Below, piece by piece: positions 61,707 to 64,000 of a stretch of 64,000 bases of DNA. The DNA comes from Cymodocea nodosa (lineage: Eukaryota > Streptophyta > Magnoliopsida > Alismatales > Cymodoceaceae), in the NCBI GenBank assembly GCA_036874045.1, contig JAZBRI010000003.1, forward strand, positions 3,980,501 through 4,044,500. The letters run 5' to 3'. A program made the translations under genes and the position numbers. Position 1 is the first letter of the stretch. Every line of letters begins with the position of its first letter. The notes below the pieces were generated by a model. That model did no database searches. It was not told the DNA's origin and saw only the letters and a list, made by a program, of their open reading frames with translations.

Positions 61707-63290
61707 TTAGTACCTTGAAACCATCAGATCTGTGTGTTCCCCAACAGGGGTTTCCTCTCTTGCAGAGTTGTTCTCTTTCTCCAGCGAGGAATCCAAGCTC
61801 CACTGCATTCCTCTGCCGTCTGAAACACTGCTTGATCCTGTTTTGCAGACCCATGGGTTGCACGTTGTTATGAAGATGGGAGGCGAGATTAATCCCCACT
61901 GTTCTTTGGCAGCATTGGATGTTCCTATGGATGGCATGCGCCTCTTCTACAAAGCTGTTAATAAAACCAAGAATGAAAGATCCCAAACTAGTTACGGATG
62001 CCAGAATTAAAGAAGCAAAAAGACCATCAGATCAGAACGATTTCGGCACTGCCTAGTTTCCAATTCAACCGTGCTTTCAATAATGTTTACCTTTTCCATG
62101 GCTGGTAACCATTCAAAACACTTGACGAGTCGAACACTTGATGTGATTTTGCTGCTGTAAATCTGTCTCTTTGGTTTTGTTTCTCGTCGACATGTTTTCC
62201 ATGAGAACGCTGGTCGTCGGTCGCTTGCGAGCAACGCCAATCTGAGCAAGAAGAAAGAGTTAAGGCAGGGGAAAAAGTGTCACAAATCACCATGCATTCT
62301 GATTAAAAATATATATAGAAATCTATATATATACATATATATCTAAACATAGAAATAGGTAGGTGGTTCTAATTTCTGTATTAACTATGTTGAAGACTAT
62401 AAAAAGAGATCTTCCAATCAGAAGGACCAATAAATTATTAATCTAGGACATTACCAGACTGCCACATTGACAGTTAGAACAGCAATATGGTTTGAAAATG
62501 GACTGTCACAGGACCAAGACAAGTACACTAAAATAAATAGCAGATGGGATGGAGAACACAAGATAAGGGGCATGAAGAGTGAAAAAAGAGAGAGAATGTA
62601 CTTCTTCCACACATAACTTAACGTTGTTATATCAACATTCAACAAGTGAACAATCATGTGTATCTAAGTGATAAGCGACTTTTTTGTTATCTTTAAGATT
62701 GTAGATTCAAACTTGAAGTGAATGCAAGTTGAAGCCGGTGGAAAGCATTCAACGAAAACATTCAACAAGTGAAGATGTGATAGAAAAGGGAAAAAAATAC
62801 CGAGTTGCACGGCATGCCTGTTCACATCATTCTTCACGCTCCTGTACATCTGTGCAGCACAAAGCAAGGGAAATGAATACAAATGTAGGAGCTAATGCAT
62901 ACAGGAAAGCAAGAAGAATAATTCGAAGGGAGGAACCTGAAGATGGCTCTTGACATGCGAAATGGTCAATCCTTCCACCTTCATGAGTTGCAGAACAAGC
63001 TTCGGGGTGGCCTCTACAAGCACCAACACATGTTGATAGGATGATACATACGATAGCAATGTTTTCATCAAACAGACAACGATGAGGTCAGAAACCAAGA
63101 AGAAGAAGAAGAAGAAGCCTTAAGAAGGAGGAGGAGGAGGAAGTGAAGGAGCTGGATATATACTTTGTTGGCCTCCAAGCTTTTCAATGGCATGCAAAAA
63201 GCAGCGGTGAAGATCTGGAGTCCATCTCAAACGAGGAACTTTGGATCGTACGTATTTCCTAACCATGCCTTTCTTTCCACTCTTCCCCAT
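61707..63290 (-). CDS. GARP (G2-like) MYB-type transcription factor
   Basis: Nuclear DNA-binding protein. Exons on the minus strand: 63290-63164, 63013-62937, 62849-62801, 62241-62091 and, less surely, 61941-61707; together 212 codons. The start ATG (63290) follows an in-frame TGA six bases upstream. Residues 1-15 are basic (MGKSGKKGMVRKYVR); the GARP domain then reads SKVPRLRWTPDLHRCFLHAI, EKLGGQQ, KATPKLVLQLMKVEGLTISH, VKSHLQ and MYRSVKNDVNRHAVQ. SHLQMYR is the family's hallmark. Exon 4 gives DWRCSQATDDQRSHGKH and QVFDSSSVLNGYQPWK. The C-terminus is uncertain: exon 5 joined at 61941 gives a Ser-rich tail ending DLMVSRY, while unspliced exon 4 would stop at 62087. It resembles the small At1g14600/At2g42660-type GARP proteins. 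Confidence 0.85.
63098..63141. repeat. (AAG)n and (GAG)n repeats in the first GARP intron
   Basis: AAG units at 63098-63117 and GAG units at 63126-63141; on the transcribed strand these form a pyrimidine-rich tract just inside the donor. Confidence 0.85.
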
Positions 63291-64000
63291 TTCTCACCAC
63301 CACACCGTTCCTGTACCTCTCAGCTTCCTTCTCTTTCATGCAGGATCCGCCCCCCCACCCGGAAGATGCAACAAAGATTAATATAAAGGAAAAGGAGCAC
63401 TGTTCCTCCCCCATGCTTTCTGTCGTCTTCTCTTCTCCAAATAAATGAATGAGATATAGCAGGCGATAAACAACCAAAGTGGGAGGTTTAATTTATGAGC
63501 TCCCCGTCCTTTCTACTTCATCTCTTACCCAAAACCCTAAATCCCAAGGAGCCATCCCCGTGGACGCTTAATCCTTCCTCGCCTTCTTAAGTACCACCAC
63601 CCTGATCGAAGTAGCGTGCACTGAGCTGGATGGTGATAATAAATGGATTACCAGAATCTAATGGAATTCGTGAAAGCCAACCAACCAACCAACCCACATA
63701 TATACGAAAAGATAGCCGAAGGAAAGAAAGGAAGATGAGGACGCAGAAAGAGGTCTGTCATGAACAGATGCAGCAGAGCATTGCCAAGCGAATTCTCTTG
63801 TTCTTGGGCTTGCTTTGGTAGACGATGGTGGTAGATGTGGGGTGCGTGTACAGGACTCCATCCTGTACCTGCCTTTTTCACGTACAAGTGGAAAAAGCTG
63901 GCTGGGCTATTTCGGTTCATAACATCATCATCCGTGGAAATTGAAGGAGTCGTTGCCGTCACAATATTCCTCTGATATCCTTGCTCTAGATATTAGAGTG
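63291..64000. promoter_or_regulatory. Upstream region of the GARP gene
   Basis: No other gene was recognised. A TATA-like CTATATCTC on the minus strand lies at about 63451-63459, some 160 bp before the ATG. An AAACCCTAA telo-box-like word lies at about 63533-63541 (plus). Both are pattern matches only. Confidence 0.35.

Noticed and set aside
61609-61986. Separate minus-strand gene of 125 codons
   Set aside because: It overlaps the probable last GARP exon and ends in low-credibility sequence; kept only as an alternative tail.
63259-63477. Minus-strand 72-codon open stretch over the GARP start
   Set aside because: It is out of frame with the GARP domain, which has its own ATG at 63290 preceded by an in-frame stop.
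63648-63962. Minus-strand open stretch near the window end
   Set aside because: No motif, and overlapping frames are equally open; no support for a gene.
1-64000. tRNA, rRNA, CRISPR or bacterial-type operon
   Set aside because: None was recognised by eye, and the gene structures are clearly nuclear plant.

Overview
The window is plant nuclear DNA. It carries intron-rich genes of plant-only families (callose synthase, alpha-expansin, a plant PP2C, a GARP-type MYB-like factor), plant Copia and LINE retrotransposon relics, and AT-rich spacers. The expansin, PP2C and GST-like sequences are GC-rich while the callose synthase is AT-rich and has introns up to 14 kb. That mix suggests an angiosperm, perhaps a non-grass monocot with large introns such as a palm or orchid; this placement is inference only.

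Positions 3697-46509 (+) hold the 3' three quarters of one callose synthase gene, closest by eye to CALS9/GSL10. I could join 28 exons in one open frame of about 1417 codons; roughly the first 480-500 residues lie upstream of the window or were not found. Its introns are stuffed with relics: a LINE ORF1 fragment (4.98-5.84 kb, -), an RTE-like LINE tail (7.7-8.2 kb, +), a LINE 3' part (8.3-9.5 kb, -), a long decayed LINE (18.2-23.4 kb, +), a TIR element with apparent target duplication (25.2-26.2 kb), an outer Copia whose LTRs enclose a second Copia and two LINE fragments (27.7-38.6 kb), a further LINE relic (39.3-40.0 kb) and a minus-strand Copia derivative with two LTRs and a primer binding site (43.2-45.8 kb).

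After a 1.7-kb spacer comes an EXPA13-like alpha-expansin (48184-49124, -, two exons) and a broken phi-class glutathione S-transferase (49.56-50.11 kb, -). Positions 50.2-55.9 kb are a repeat-rich spacer with several short tandem arrays. A five-exon clade-D-like PP2C gene (55991-57646, +) has an intact 400-residue frame but has lost metal-binding residues, so it is probably a pseudophosphatase. Positions 57.7-61.7 kb are AT-rich spacer without a recognised gene. A small GARP G2-like transcription factor (61707-63290, -) closes the window.

The genes are independent single-gene units. Expansin and callose synthase both act on the cell wall, but nothing in the sequence shows co-regulation.
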